Positions 10,160-18,947 of a DNA stretch of 64,000 nucleotides are shown piece after piece. The notes beneath the pieces were generated by a model that worked only from the letters and a program-made list of their open reading frames with translations, was not told the origin of the DNA and did no database searches. The position numbers and the translations under genes were made by a program. The stretch covers positions 12,211 to 76,210 of the forward strand of contig NZ_FZPH01000021.1 of the NCBI RefSeq assembly GCF_900188485.1, written 5' to 3'. The DNA is from Asanoa hainanensis. Its GTDB lineage: Bacteria; Actinomycetota; Actinomycetes; Mycobacteriales; Micromonosporaceae. How positions within the stretch are numbered: position 1 is the stretch's first letter; the number at the start of each line of letters is the position of its first letter.

Positions 10160-11938
10160 ATGTCGACCGCACGTCTGCTGATCGGTCCGGTGCTCCGCCG
10201 GGTCGTCGACACCCGGGCCACGATCTGGGTCGAGACGGCGACGCCTGCGCTCGTCACGGTGCGTGCGGAGGGAGGTGCGGAAGGTAGCGCAAACACCTTC
10301 ACCGCCTTCGACCACCACTACGCGCTGGTCGTCGTCGAGGGGCTGCCGGCCGACGCGGTCACCCCGTACGAGGTGTTCGTCGACGAGGAGAAGGTGTGGC
10401 CGGAGCCCGACTCCGCGTACCCCGGGAGTGTGATCCGCACCCGCATGGGTGACGACCAGGGCCAACCGGTCAAGTTGGTCTTCGGATCGTGCCGGGAGGC
10501 GACACCGCGCTCGACCGGGCACAAACTTCCCCCGGACGCGCTGGACGCGTTCGCGCGGCGACTGATGGCCGACGAGGGGGTCCGGCCCGACCTGCTGGTG
10601 CTGCTCGGCGACCAGGTCTATGCCGACATGACCTCCCAGGAGGTACGCCGGTTCCTCCGCAAGCAGCGCAAGCGGCGCAAGGCCAAGCTGACCGACGCGC
10701 CGCCGCACCAGGTCGTCACGTTCCACGAGTACACCCAGCTCTACCTGGAGTCATGGCGCGACCCGGAGATCCGCTGGCTGCTGTCGACGGTGCCGAGCGT
10801 GATGATCTTCGACGACCACGAGATCATCGACGACTGGAACTCGTCGGCGTCGTGGCGGGTAGCGGCCCGCGAGCAGCCGTGGTGGGCCGAGCGGATCACC
10901 AGCGGGCTCGCCTCGTACTGGGTCTACCAGCACCTGGGCAACCTGCACCCCGACGAGCTGGCCACCGACGCGCTCTACCCCAAGGTGGTCGGCTCCGGCG
11001 ACGCGACCGAGATCCTGCGCGAGTTCGGGGAGCGCGTCGACAAGGAGGCCGACGCGGCGCACGACACCGAGCGCTGGCGGGCGACCCAATATCAGTGGTC
11101 GTACCGCGTCGACCTCGGCCGGACCCGGCTGGTCGTGCTCGACAACCGGTGCAGCCGGGTGCTCGACCCCGACTCCCGGGCGATGCTGCCGCCCGGCGAG
11201 TGGTCGTGGTTCCTCGACCAGGCCCACGGCGACTACGACCACCTGGTGGTCGGCTCGTCGCTGCCGTGGCTGCTGCCGCACGGCATCCACCACCTGGAGG
11301 CGTGGAACGAGCGGCTGGCCGCCTCCGACCGCGGCTTCGTGGCCAGCGCCGCCGAGCGGGTGCGCCGCGCCGTCGACCTGGAGCACTGGGCGGCGTTCCA
11401 GCGCTCGTTCGAGGACCTGGCCGAGCTGTTCGCCCGGATCGGCTCCGGCCCGCGCACGACCGGCGGCGAGCGGGTCGGTGCCGGCCCGGCCTATCCCGCG
11501 CCGGCGTCGATCAGCGTGCTCTCCGGCGACGTGCACCATTCCTATGTGGCCCGGGTCCGCTTCCGCGACCACGAGGTGAACACGCCGGTGCACCAGCTCA
11601 CCTGCTCGCCGATCCACAACGCGGTGCCGGCGGTGATGAAGCCGGTGATGACGCTGGGCTGGTGGCGCGGCCCGTCGGCGCTGGTCCGGGCCCTGGCCAA
11701 GACGGCCCGGGTACGCAAGAACAGCATCGGCTGGCGCAAGCTGGCCGGCCCGTACTTCGGCAACGCGGTGAGCACGCTCTCGCTATCGGGGGTCTCGGCC
11801 GCGGTCACCATCGAGGGCACCCGCCCCGACGGCGTCCTGACCCGGGTGGCGTCGCTGCCGCTGACCGAGCCCGCCGAGCCGCAGCCCCCGGTGCCGACCC
11901 AGAAACCGGGCGGCGTGCCGGCCACCGAACCGGCATGA
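10160..11938 (+). CDS. PhoD-like metallophosphatase
   Basis: An alkaline phosphatase D family protein of 592 aa. An N-terminal beta-rich domain (about 1-95, starting RLLIGPVLRRV) precedes the phosphatase domain with KLVFGSCREA, LLGDQVYAD and the metal-site motif MIFDDHEIIDDWN. A histidine pair near SGDVHHSYV completes the metal centre. Classical PhoD is Tat-exported, but no signal peptide is visible here, so it is probably cytoplasmic. A GGAGG site precedes the ATG. It is divergent from ftsY across 136 bp, and the DUF664 gene follows after 7 bp. The biological substrate is unknown: phosphodiester or phosphomonoester. Confidence 0.88.
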   Translation: MSTARLLIGPVLRRVVDTRATIWVETATPALVTVRAEGGAEGSANTFTAFDHHYALVVVEGLPADAVTPYEVFVDEEKVWPEPDSAYPGSVIRTRMGDDQGQPVKLVFGSCREATPRSTGHKLPPDALDAFARRLMADEGVRPDLLVLLGDQVYADMTSQEVRRFLRKQRKRRKAKLTDAPPHQVVTFHEYTQLYLESWRDPEIRWLLSTVPSVMIFDDHEIIDDWNSSASWRVAAREQPWWAERITSGLASYWVYQHLGNLHPDELATDALYPKVVGSGDATEILREFGERVDKEADAAHDTERWRATQYQWSYRVDLGRTRLVVLDNRCSRVLDPDSRAMLPPGEWSWFLDQAHGDYDHLVVGSSLPWLLPHGIHHLEAWNERLAASDRGFVASAAERVRRAVDLEHWAAFQRSFEDLAELFARIGSGPRTTGGERVGAGPAYPAPASISVLSGDVHHSYVARVRFRDHEVNTPVHQLTCSPIHNAVPAVMKPVMTLGWWRGPSALVRALAKTARVRKNSIGWRKLAGPYFGNAVSTLSLSGVSAAVTIEGTRPDGVLTRVASLPLTEPAEPQPPVPTQKPGGVPATEPA

Positions 11939-11945
11939 TGCCCCG

Positions 11946-12461
11946 ATGACCTGGGTTGCCCCTGACATCGACCGCCGCAACGAGCCGTACGTCGCCGACG
12001 AGCGCACCATGCTCCAGGGCTGGCTCGACCTGCACCGTGACACCCTGCTCTTCAAGTGCCAGGGTCTGACCGCCGAGCAGTTGACGCGCCGGACGGTCGA
12101 GCCGTCGACGCTCAGCCTGCTCGGCCTGGTGCGGCACATGGCGGCCGTCGAACGAAGCTGGTTCCACCGCGCGGCGGGCGCCGCGCACGAGAACCTCTTC
12201 TACACCGACGACAACCTGGACGGCGACTTCAACGACGGCACCGCGGAGTCGGCCGAGGCGGACTTCGCGACGTTCCGCGCGGAGTGCGCCAAGGCCGACG
12301 CCCTGGTGGCCGATCTGCCGCTGGACCACACCTTCGACACGACCCGCGACCGCACGATCAACCTGCGCTGGGTCTACACCCACATGATCGAGGAGTACGC
12401 CCGCCACAACGGCCACGCGGACCTGCTGCGCGAACGCCTGGACGGCAAAACCGGCGACTGA
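11946..12461 (+). CDS. DinB/DUF664-family protein
   Basis: A 171-aa four-helix-bundle protein of the DinB/YfiT-like DUF664 group. The family is recognised by TMLQGWLDLHRDTL, the SLLGLVRHMAAVERSWF helix with its metal-ligand His, and the C-terminal HMIEEYARHNGHADLLRER. These proteins usually bind a divalent metal, and some are thiol-dependent transferases using bacillithiol or mycothiol; its own reaction is unknown. The start is 7 bp after the PhoD-like gene, so the two are probably co-transcribed. It converges on the mazF-like gene 7 bp away. Confidence 0.87.
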   Translation: MTWVAPDIDRRNEPYVADERTMLQGWLDLHRDTLLFKCQGLTAEQLTRRTVEPSTLSLLGLVRHMAAVERSWFHRAAGAAHENLFYTDDNLDGDFNDGTAESAEADFATFRAECAKADALVADLPLDHTFDTTRDRTINLRWVYTHMIEEYARHNGHADLLRERLDGKTGD

Positions 12462-12468
12462 CCCGTGC

Positions 12469-12813
12469 TCAGCGGCGGGCGATCAGCCGGTCGGTGAGGA
12501 TGGTCAAGACCTCGGCGAGCACGTCTTTGCCGACGCGGCCGAGATGCCGGTGTAGGTAGCGCAGGTCAATGGCGCGGATCTGCTCTGTCATCACGAAGCA
12601 CGGAGTATGCAGGCCGTTTTCCGCGTCCGGCACGACAGGCACGTGATTCGGGACGCCACGGTTGGTCGAGGTCAGCGGGCAGATCAGCGCCAGGTTGGGG
12701 ATGCGCGCGTAGTCATGACTATGGACGATCAGGACGGGACGTCGCCCAACCTGCTCCACTCCACGGATGTGCCGTTCGCCGAGGTCGGCGATGTAGAGGG
12801 TGCCCGCTCTCAC
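12469..12813 (-). CDS. MazF/PemK-family toxin
   Basis: A probable endoribonuclease toxin of 114 aa, the typical MazF length. It has the SH3-like beta barrel pattern: an early GTLYIADLGE strand, GRRPVLIVHSHDYAR and ALICPLTSTNRG, then a C-terminal helix ending LAEVLTILTDRLI. The start overlaps the stop of the upstream antitoxin by 4 bp (ATGA), the normal antitoxin-first arrangement. Cleavage specificity cannot be predicted. Confidence 0.88.
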   Translation of the reverse strand: MRAGTLYIADLGERHIRGVEQVGRRPVLIVHSHDYARIPNLALICPLTSTNRGVPNHVPVVPDAENGLHTPCFVMTEQIRAIDLRYLHRHLGRVGKDVLAEVLTILTDRLIARR

Positions 12814-13088
12814 CGGTCATGCACGGTCGACGGCACATCGTCGATCATCTCCGGCGGCGTCGGGAAGGGACCGACGGCCGGTAGGTCTGCGTACTCGGGA
12901 AACTCATCGTCATCGCCACCGGCATAGCCGTCGGCATAGCCGATCGAGACCTTCTCCCAGAACTCATTGCGCTCAGCGATGTCCAGCAACACTTCTATCT
13001 CCTCCCCCATCGGTCGACCATGTCGGGCTGCCCATGCCGCTAGTCGGTCACGAGTGGCGGATTCGACGCTGATCGTGGTCTTGCCCAT
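12810..13088 (-). CDS. Putative MazE-like antitoxin
   Basis: A 92-aa acidic protein that probably neutralises the adjacent MazF-like toxin. The N-terminus (GKTTISVESATRDRLAAWAARHGRPM) resembles a ribbon-helix-helix DNA-binding motif. The C-terminal half is acidic and likely disordered (GYAGGDDDEFPEY), the usual toxin-wrapping region. I prefer the ATG at 13088: a TACCCT hexamer 7 bp upstream fits a -10 element for a leaderless transcript, and no ribosome site is visible. A start at 13112 would add eight residues. Confidence 0.78.
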   Translation of the reverse strand: MGKTTISVESATRDRLAAWAARHGRPMGEEIEVLLDIAERNEFWEKVSIGYADGYAGGDDDEFPEYADLPAVGPFPTPPEMIDDVPSTVHDR

Positions 13089-13132
13089 ATCGATGAGGGT
13101 AGCGGGAGGCATTCATGATCGCATGCCTAAAG

Positions 13133-13753
13133 CTATGCCAGATTGAGTGCCGCTCGGATGTAGGGAAGGTCGGCCGGCCCGGTCCAGCGATAGGCAGCCA
13201 GCCCCGCGGCGCGCGCCCCCAGCACGAAGCGCTCACTGTCGTCGACGAACAACACGTTCCGCGGCGGGGTCCGCAACGCCAGGCACGCCGCGCCGAAGTA
13301 CTCCGGAGCCGGCTTCGGGATCCGCAGCTCCGACGAGTTGATCACCGCGTCGAACTCATCGACCAGGCCCAACGTACGCAGGTCGGCCGGAAGCAGATCC
13401 GTGGCGTTCGTGGCCAGCCCGACCTTGATGCCGGCGGCCCGCGCCTCCCGGATCAGCGCCAGCAGCCCCGGCTCGACGGTGCCCCGGTACTGCTCCCACT
13501 CCTTGACCGCGGCCCGCGCCCGGTCCGGGTCGCCCGTCTGGTCGGCGAGCTCCGCCGCGATCACGTCGGCCCACTCGTCGTGGGTGATCTCGCCGATGAT
13601 CGCCGGCATCAGCCGCGACCAGTCCAGCGCGGCCATATAGAGCGCGCCGGGCTTGAGGTCGTGCGCCGCCTCGATCCCGTGGATCACGGCCGGGTCCCAG
13701 CGGCGCAGGGTGCCGTCCAGGTCGACCAGCAGCGCGGTGGCCTTCGGGCGCAT
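13133..13753 (-). CDS. HAD-family hydrolase
   Basis: A haloacid dehalogenase-like phosphohydrolase of 206 aa. Motif I is LLVDLDGTL, with the nucleophile Asp near residue 11. A helical cap domain (about 20-90) follows, then motif II in GLATNAT and the motif IV aspartates in NVLFVDDSERF. It shares one base with the smc stop (TGATG), so it is translated with or just after SMC. The substrate is unknown; such proteins dephosphorylate sugars, nucleotides or glycolate derivatives. Confidence 0.88.
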   Translation of the reverse strand: MRPKATALLVDLDGTLRRWDPAVIHGIEAAHDLKPGALYMAALDWSRLMPAIIGEITHDEWADVIAAELADQTGDPDRARAAVKEWEQYRGTVEPGLLALIREARAAGIKVGLATNATDLLPADLRTLGLVDEFDAVINSSELRIPKPAPEYFGAACLALRTPPRNVLFVDDSERFVLGARAAGLAAYRWTGPADLPYIRAALNLA

Positions 13754-16700
13754 CAGTCCTCCTCGCCGCCGAGTCGCTGGCTGATCACTTCTGTGACGCC
13801 GTTGCGCATGGTCACGCCGTACAGGGCGTCGGCGACCTCCATCGTGCGCTTCTGGTGGGTGATGATGATCAGCTGGCTCTTCTCGCGGAGCTGGGCCATC
13901 AGCGTGATCAGCCGGCCGAGGTTGACGTCGTCCAGCGCCGCCTCGACCTCGTCCATGATGTAGAACGGGCTGGGGCGGGCCCGGAAGATCGCGACCAGCA
14001 TGGCCACCGCGGTCAGTGAACGCTCACCGCCCGAGAGCAGCGAGAGCCGCTTGATCTTCTTGCCCGGCGGGCGGGCCTCGACCTCGACGCCCGTGGTCAG
14101 CATGTCCTCGGGGTCGGTGAGCACCAGGCGACCCTCGCCGCCGGGGAACAGCACCGTGAAGACCTGCTCGAACTCGCGGGCCGTGTCGTGGTACGCGTTC
14201 GTGAACACCTCGAGGATCCGGTCGTCCACGTCCTTGACCACGGTGAGCAGGTCCCGCCGGGTGTTCTTGAGGTCCTCGAGCTGGTCGGAGAGGAACTTGA
14301 ACCGCTCCTCCAGCGCCGCGAACTCCTCCAGCGCCAGCGGGTTGACCTTGCCCAACAGGGCCAGCTCGCGTTCCGCCTTCGCGGCCCGCTTCTCCTGCGT
14401 CGGCCGGTCGTAGGGCAGCGCATCGGGCTCTGGCTCACCCGCCGCGGCGGCCGCGGCCAGAGCAACCTGCGTCGGGGGTACGGGCTGCGCCGGGCCGTAT
14501 TCGGCGACCAGCGTCTCGACGTCGAGCGAGAAGTCCTCCGCGGCCTTGATCTCGAGCTGCTCGATCCGCATCCGCTGCTCGGCCCGGGCCACCTCGTCGC
14601 GGTGCACCGCGCTGGTCAGCCGCTCCAGGTCGCTGGCGAGCCGCTTGGCCGCCGCGCGCACCTCCTGGAACTCGGCCTCGCGGGCGGACCGGGCGGACGC
14701 GACGGCGTCGCGGGTCTCCTCGGCGGCGGCCAGCGAGACCGCGACCCGGGCCAGCGCCTCGCGGGCGCCGATCTCCACGGCACGGGCGATGCCGGCACCA
14801 CGGACGCGGGCGGCCTTGCGCGCGGCCGTGCGCTCGCGGGCGGCGCGCTCGGCGGCGGCCTGGCGGGCCAGCGACTCGGCGCGGCCGGCGATCGACGCGA
14901 CCCGCTCCTCGGCGGTGCGGACCGACAGCCGCACCTCCATCTCGTTCTGCCGCGCCTGCGGCACCATCGCGGCGAGCTGGTCGCGCTCCTCGGTCGACGG
15001 CTCCTCGTCGATCGGGGTGGTCTCGGCCAGCTCGAGCCGGGTCTCCAGCTCGGCCAGCGCGGTCAGGTCCCGGTCGCGGGCCTCCTGCGCCCGGGCCCGG
15101 GAAGCGCCGAGGCGCTCGGTCTCCGCGGCGGCGGACCGGGCGGCGGCGCCGAGCTCGGCGAGCCGGCGGGCGGCGGCGTTGCGCTGCCCCTCGGCGGCCC
15201 GCTTCTCGCGCTCGGTGACCTGCACGGCCTCCTTGCGCCCGGCGACCGCGGCCCGCGCAGTGGCGAGCTGGGTGCGGAGCTGCTCGATCTGCTCCTCGGC
15301 GGTGGACCGGTTGGTCGCCGCCTCGTCGACCGCCGCCTGCAGCTCGATGAAGCTCTGTGCCTTGGCCGAGCCACCCGCGGCGGCGTACGCGCCGACCACG
15401 TCGCCGTCCGGCGTGACCGCGCGCAGCTGCGGGTTGTCGGCCACCGCGCGGGTGGCCAGCTCCAGGCTCCCGGTCAGGATCACGTCGCGCAGTGCCCAGT
15501 GCACGGCCGGCCGGATCCGCTCGTCGCAGCGGACGACGTCCGGCGCCCACCGCGCACCGTCGGGCAGCGCCGGGCGCAGCGTGTCCGGGGAACCGATCAT
15601 GCCGGGGCCGGCCGGCGTGCCGACCAGCAGCGACGCCCGCCCGGCGTCCTGGATCTTGAGGTAGCGCATCGCCTCGGCGGCCTCGTCCACGCCGGCGACC
15701 GCGACCGCGTCGGCGAGCGCGCCGAGCGCGGCGGCCAGCGCCGCCTCGTGGCCCGGCTCGACGGTCAGCATGCCGGCCAGGCTGCCGAGCAGGCCGGGTA
15801 CCTGGTCGGCCCGGCTCAGCAGCGCGCCGGCACCGTCCTTGCGCCGCAGGCCGAGTGACAGCGCTTCTTCGCGGGCCTTCCAGGTCGCCGCGTCCTTCTC
15901 GGCGATCCGCTCGCGGTTGGTCAGCTCGCGGACCTCGGCCGCGGCGGCCTCGTGCGCGGCCACGGCCTCGTCGTGCCGGGCGTCCAGGTCGGCGTCGGCC
16001 AGGTCGGCCTCCGACGACTCCGCCGCGACCGCGTCGACCTCGGCCTGCGCCCGCTGGGCCCGGGCCTGCGCGTCGGCGTGCGCCGTGGCCAGGCGTTCGA
16101 TCTCCTCGGAGCCGCTGCTGCTGCGGGCGCGGGCGGCGTTGACCTGGCCGGTGAGCTTGGCGAGCCCCTCGCGGCGGTCGGCGATCGCCTTCGCGGCCGC
16201 GCGCAGCGCCTGCTCGGCCGCGGCGAGCTGGCGCTCCAGCGCCTGCCGGGACTCGACCGCCTCGGCGAGGTGGGTCTGGTCGTCCTTGAGGGCGGCGCGG
16301 AGCGTGTCCTCCTGTGCCCTTATGCGCTCGGACTCAGCGGCCAGCTCGTCGGGGTCGCGGCCGGGGCGCTCGTCGTCGGGGGTGGCGCTCAGGTGGCGCA
16401 GCCGCTCGCTGGCCAGCTGCTCGGTGGACCGGAAGCGCTCCTGCAGCGCGGACAGCTTGTACCAGGCGTCCTGCGCGGCCGCGAGCAGCGGCGCGTCCTC
16501 GGCCAGGGCGGCCTCGAGCTGGGTCAGCCGGCGCTGCGCCTGCTCGTGCTCGTCCTCCACATATTCCCGCCGCTCGCGCAGGGCCGCCTCGTCGGCGATC
16601 TCCTTGTCGAGGGTGGTGCGCAGCGTGAACAGGTCGTCGGCGAGCAGCCGGAGCCGGGCGTCACGCAGGTCGGACTGGATGCCGGCCGCGCGCCGGGCCA

Positions 16701-17331
16701 CCTCGGCCTGCCGGCCCAGCGGCTTGAGCTGGCGGCGCAGCTCGGCGGTCAGGTCCGTGAGCCGGTTGAGGTTGGTCTGCATCGCGTCGAGCTTCCGCAG
16801 CGCCTTTTCCTTGCGCTTGCGGTGCTTGAGGACGCCGGCCGCCTCCTCGATGAAGGCCCGGCGGTCCTCCGGCTTGGCGTGCAGCACGGCGTCGAGCTGG
16901 CCCTGGCCGACGATCACGTGCATCTCGCGGCCGATGCCGGAGTCGCTCAGCAGCTCCTGGATGTCGAGCAGCCGGCACGAGTTGCCGTTGATCTCGTACT
17001 CGCTCTCGCCGGAGCGGAACATCCGGCGGGTGATCGACACCTCGGTGTAGTCGATCGGCAGTGCGCCGTCCTGGTTGTCGATCGTCAGGGTGACCTCGGC
17101 GCGACCCAGCGGCGCCCGGCCGGCGGTGCCGGCGAAGATCACGTCTTCCATCTTGCCGCCGCGGAGGGCCTTGGCGCCCTGCTCGCCCAGCACCCAGGAG
17201 ATCGCGTCGACCACATTGGACTTGCCGGAGCCGTTGGGCCCCACGACGCAGGTGATGCCCGGCTCCAGCCGCAACGTCGTCGCGGAGGCGAAGGACTTGA
17301 AGCCCTTCACGGTCAAGCTCTTGAGATGCAC
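13753..17331 (-). CDS. smc: Chromosome segregation protein SMC
   Basis: A 1192-aa condensin ATPase that organises and helps segregate the chromosome. The N-terminal head has Walker A GPNGSGKS (31-38). A long coiled coil with Ala/Arg/Glu heptads leads to the hinge (roughly 500-660, around GLLGSLAGMLTVEPG). A second coiled coil returns to the C-terminal head with signature LSGGERSL and Walker B FYIMDEVEAALDD. Length and order match the family. ScpA and ScpB are not in the window. The HAD gene follows with a 1-bp overlap. Confidence 0.97.
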   Translation of the reverse strand: MHLKSLTVKGFKSFASATTLRLEPGITCVVGPNGSGKSNVVDAISWVLGEQGAKALRGGKMEDVIFAGTAGRAPLGRAEVTLTIDNQDGALPIDYTEVSITRRMFRSGESEYEINGNSCRLLDIQELLSDSGIGREMHVIVGQGQLDAVLHAKPEDRRAFIEEAAGVLKHRKRKEKALRKLDAMQTNLNRLTDLTAELRRQLKPLGRQAEVARRAAGIQSDLRDARLRLLADDLFTLRTTLDKEIADEAALRERREYVEDEHEQAQRRLTQLEAALAEDAPLLAAAQDAWYKLSALQERFRSTEQLASERLRHLSATPDDERPGRDPDELAAESERIRAQEDTLRAALKDDQTHLAEAVESRQALERQLAAAEQALRAAAKAIADRREGLAKLTGQVNAARARSSSGSEEIERLATAHADAQARAQRAQAEVDAVAAESSEADLADADLDARHDEAVAAHEAAAAEVRELTNRERIAEKDAATWKAREEALSLGLRRKDGAGALLSRADQVPGLLGSLAGMLTVEPGHEAALAAALGALADAVAVAGVDEAAEAMRYLKIQDAGRASLLVGTPAGPGMIGSPDTLRPALPDGARWAPDVVRCDERIRPAVHWALRDVILTGSLELATRAVADNPQLRAVTPDGDVVGAYAAAGGSAKAQSFIELQAAVDEAATNRSTAEEQIEQLRTQLATARAAVAGRKEAVQVTEREKRAAEGQRNAAARRLAELGAAARSAAAETERLGASRARAQEARDRDLTALAELETRLELAETTPIDEEPSTEERDQLAAMVPQARQNEMEVRLSVRTAEERVASIAGRAESLARQAAAERAARERTAARKAARVRGAGIARAVEIGAREALARVAVSLAAAEETRDAVASARSAREAEFQEVRAAAKRLASDLERLTSAVHRDEVARAEQRMRIEQLEIKAAEDFSLDVETLVAEYGPAQPVPPTQVALAAAAAAGEPEPDALPYDRPTQEKRAAKAERELALLGKVNPLALEEFAALEERFKFLSDQLEDLKNTRRDLLTVVKDVDDRILEVFTNAYHDTAREFEQVFTVLFPGGEGRLVLTDPEDMLTTGVEVEARPPGKKIKRLSLLSGGERSLTAVAMLVAIFRARPSPFYIMDEVEAALDDVNLGRLITLMAQLREKSQLIIITHQKRTMEVADALYGVTMRNGVTEVISQRLGGEED

Positions 17332-17563
17332 CTAATCGAATCCTCGTCCGACGGCCCGCCGTCGGGGCTCACGTGGGTGTCCAACTCTTCGTGTTCCGGC
17401 GCAAGCGTATCCCGGCCTCCCCCCGCAGGCCCGGTAGCTTCCCGGCAGTATGGATCCGTCGTACGGGTGATGCCGGCGACACGCCCACACCTCAGGAGGG
17501 CAAAAAGCTGCGCGCCGACACCTGGGTGGCGGCGCGCTTCTGGTGGTGCGTGCGGGTCACGCG

Positions 17564-17581
17564 GGCCGGCTGTTGCCGGCC
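17564..17581 (-). terminator. Hairpin after the small coiled-coil gene
   Basis: An inverted repeat GGCCGGC / GCCGGCC with a 4-nt loop lies 8 bp beyond the stop of the 64-aa minus-strand gene. The rest of the 257-bp gap to smc shows no convincing gene and probably contains the smc promoter. Confidence 0.5.
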
Positions 17582-17588
17582 GTCAAGA

Positions 17589-17783
17589 TCAGGTCAGTGC
17601 GGGTTCCGGGAGCCGGAGCAGACCGTCTGCCTCGGCCGCCGCCGCCGCGAGCCGGTCGTTTTCGGCACGCAACCTGGTGATCTCGAACTCGAGCGCCTGA
17701 ACCCGGGCACGCAATCGGGTGACCTCGTCGAGTAGACGCCGGTCGGGCGCCGAACCCACGTGGCCGTAGAGGGCCTTCGCCAT
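17589..17783 (-). CDS. Small coiled-coil protein, conserved hypothetical
   Basis: A 64-aa protein beginning MAKALYGHVG. A continuous heptad-patterned helix covers about residues 15-50 (LLDEVTRLRARVQALEFEI), followed by a short Leu/Pro tail. The start is strongly supported by AAGGAG six bases before the ATG at 17783; a longer in-frame start at 17861 has no such site. From memory, similar short proteins starting MAKALxGxVG are common in actinobacteria, but I know no assigned function. It may dimerise through the coiled coil. It is divergent from the CAP-domain gene. Confidence 0.8.
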   Translation of the reverse strand: MAKALYGHVGSAPDRRLLDEVTRLRARVQALEFEITRLRAENDRLAAAAAEADGLLRLPEPALT

Positions 17784-17940
17784 ATCGTCTCCTTGTAAAG
17801 CGCAGCCGGAAATGGCCGGCCAACGCGCGCCCAATGCCTCGCGACGTCTGCCCACGGGCACAAGTGGGCACGATCGGGCGCGACTGGCGACACCTCCATG
17901 TTCCGCCTGCGGCCCGCGTTCGTCAAGCGCAACAAGAAAG

Positions 17941-17958
17941 CCTTAGGAATTCCTTAGG
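17941..17958. promoter_or_regulatory. CCTTAGG repeat / TWAGGAATTCCTWA palindrome
   Basis: CCTTAGG occurs twice 11 bp apart, and the intervening bases make an imperfect palindrome TTAGGAATTCCTTA. It lies in the 266-bp region between divergent genes, immediately upstream of the predicted -35 of the CAP-domain gene. A one-turn spacing is typical of a dimeric activator site. The regulator is unknown. Confidence 0.45.
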
Positions 17959-17962
17959 CAGA

Positions 17963-17990
17963 TTGCCCGATTCAGCAGGTCACGTATAGC
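17963..17990 (+). promoter_or_regulatory. Predicted promoter of the CAP-domain gene
   Basis: A TTGCCC hexamer (17963-17968) and a TATAGC hexamer (17985-17990) are spaced by 16 bp, close to the principal sigma factor consensus. A start site near 17997 would give a roughly 50-nt leader containing two small hairpins (CCTG/CAGG and GACCC/GGGTC). The leader is too short for a known class of riboswitch. Confidence 0.4.
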
Positions 17991-18049
17991 GTCCCGACCT
18001 GGCTTGATGCAACAGGTTCGACCCAAAGGGGTCGCGTTAGGAGGGCCGA

Positions 18050-18850
18050 GTGCAGGACACCGAGCACGCCGGCACAGGAAAGCACCGAAACGCACGGCGT
18101 ACATTCGGGCCTCTCGGCCTCGCCTTTGTCGTCATGATCATTCTAGGCGGTTTAGGCGCCGGAGCGGCACTGTTGCCATCAAGTTTTATCGGCACCTCCA
18201 AGAGCTCCACCAAAGGCGCCATCGCCGGCCCGGGCGACAGCGCCTTCGACGCCGACACCAGCGGTGGCGAGGACGGCCCGGACAGCGACGCCTACGGCGA
18301 CGAAGCGCTGTCCGAGCCGTCGCCGGCGCCGGTCGAGGTCATCCCTACCGCTCCCCCGTCGCCGAAGCCGACGGTGCGCAAGACCACCGCGCCGAAGAAG
18401 ACCACCTCGTCGCCGAGCAAGCGGTCGACGACCAGCGGGAACACCGTCTCGGTCTCCGGCGCCGGCGGGTCCGAGCAGGCCAAGGTGGTGGCGGAGACCA
18501 ACCGGCAGCGCGCGCTGAACGGCTGCGGCGCTGTCACCGTCAACGCCAAGCTGACCGAGGCCGCCCAGCTGCACAGCATCGACCAGGCCGACCACAACAC
18601 GATGTCGCACGACGGCAGCGACGGCAGCAGCCCGTGGGACCGGTCCCAGGCCGCCGGCTACGACAACGCGATCGGCGAGAACGTGGCGATGGGCTACCGC
18701 GACGCCGCCGCGGTCATGGACGGCTGGATGAACAGCCCCGGCCACCGGGCCAACATCCTCAACTGCAGCGCGAAGGCGATCGGCGTGGGCCTGGCCAAGG
18801 CGGCCGACGGCAGTCCGTATTGGACGCAGATGTTCGGATCAGTGAAGTAG
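18050..18850 (+). CDS. Secreted or membrane-anchored CAP (SCP/PR1) protein
   Basis: A 266-aa extracytoplasmic protein. A basic N-terminus is followed by a hydrophobic segment (about residues 20-45, GLAFVVMIILGGLGAG), acting as a signal or anchor. A Pro/Thr/Lys/Asp-rich low-complexity linker (about 50-130) leads to the C-terminal CAP domain (about 142-266). Family landmarks are NRQRALNGCG, LHSIDQADHNTMSHDG, IGENVAMG and WMNSPGHRANIL, with both His/Glu cavity residues and a Cys pair. The GTG start has AGGAGG six bases upstream. Bacterial CAP proteins have few defined functions. The next gene starts 97 bp later on the same strand. Confidence 0.9.
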   Translation: MQDTEHAGTGKHRNARRTFGPLGLAFVVMIILGGLGAGAALLPSSFIGTSKSSTKGAIAGPGDSAFDADTSGGEDGPDSDAYGDEALSEPSPAPVEVIPTAPPSPKPTVRKTTAPKKTTSSPSKRSTTSGNTVSVSGAGGSEQAKVVAETNRQRALNGCGAVTVNAKLTEAAQLHSIDQADHNTMSHDGSDGSSPWDRSQAAGYDNAIGENVAMGYRDAAAVMDGWMNSPGHRANILNCSAKAIGVGLAKAADGSPYWTQMFGSVK

Positions 18851-18947
18851 CTGTCGCTTAGTCGACATCGCACTAGTCGGCGCGGCGCTGGGTCGTTGCC
18901 TTCTGCATGACCCAGACCGCCGCCGCCGCGGCGCACGGAGTCCCGTC

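Noticed and set aside
13115-13963. Plus-strand open frame over the HAD gene
   Set aside because: Antisense shadow of a gene with clear HAD motifs.
17997-18049. Possible c-di-AMP (ydaO) riboswitch before the CAP-domain gene
   Set aside because: Such riboswitches are often upstream of cell-wall genes in actinobacteria, but the leader is about 50 nt and only small hairpins are present; the ydaO core is not seen.
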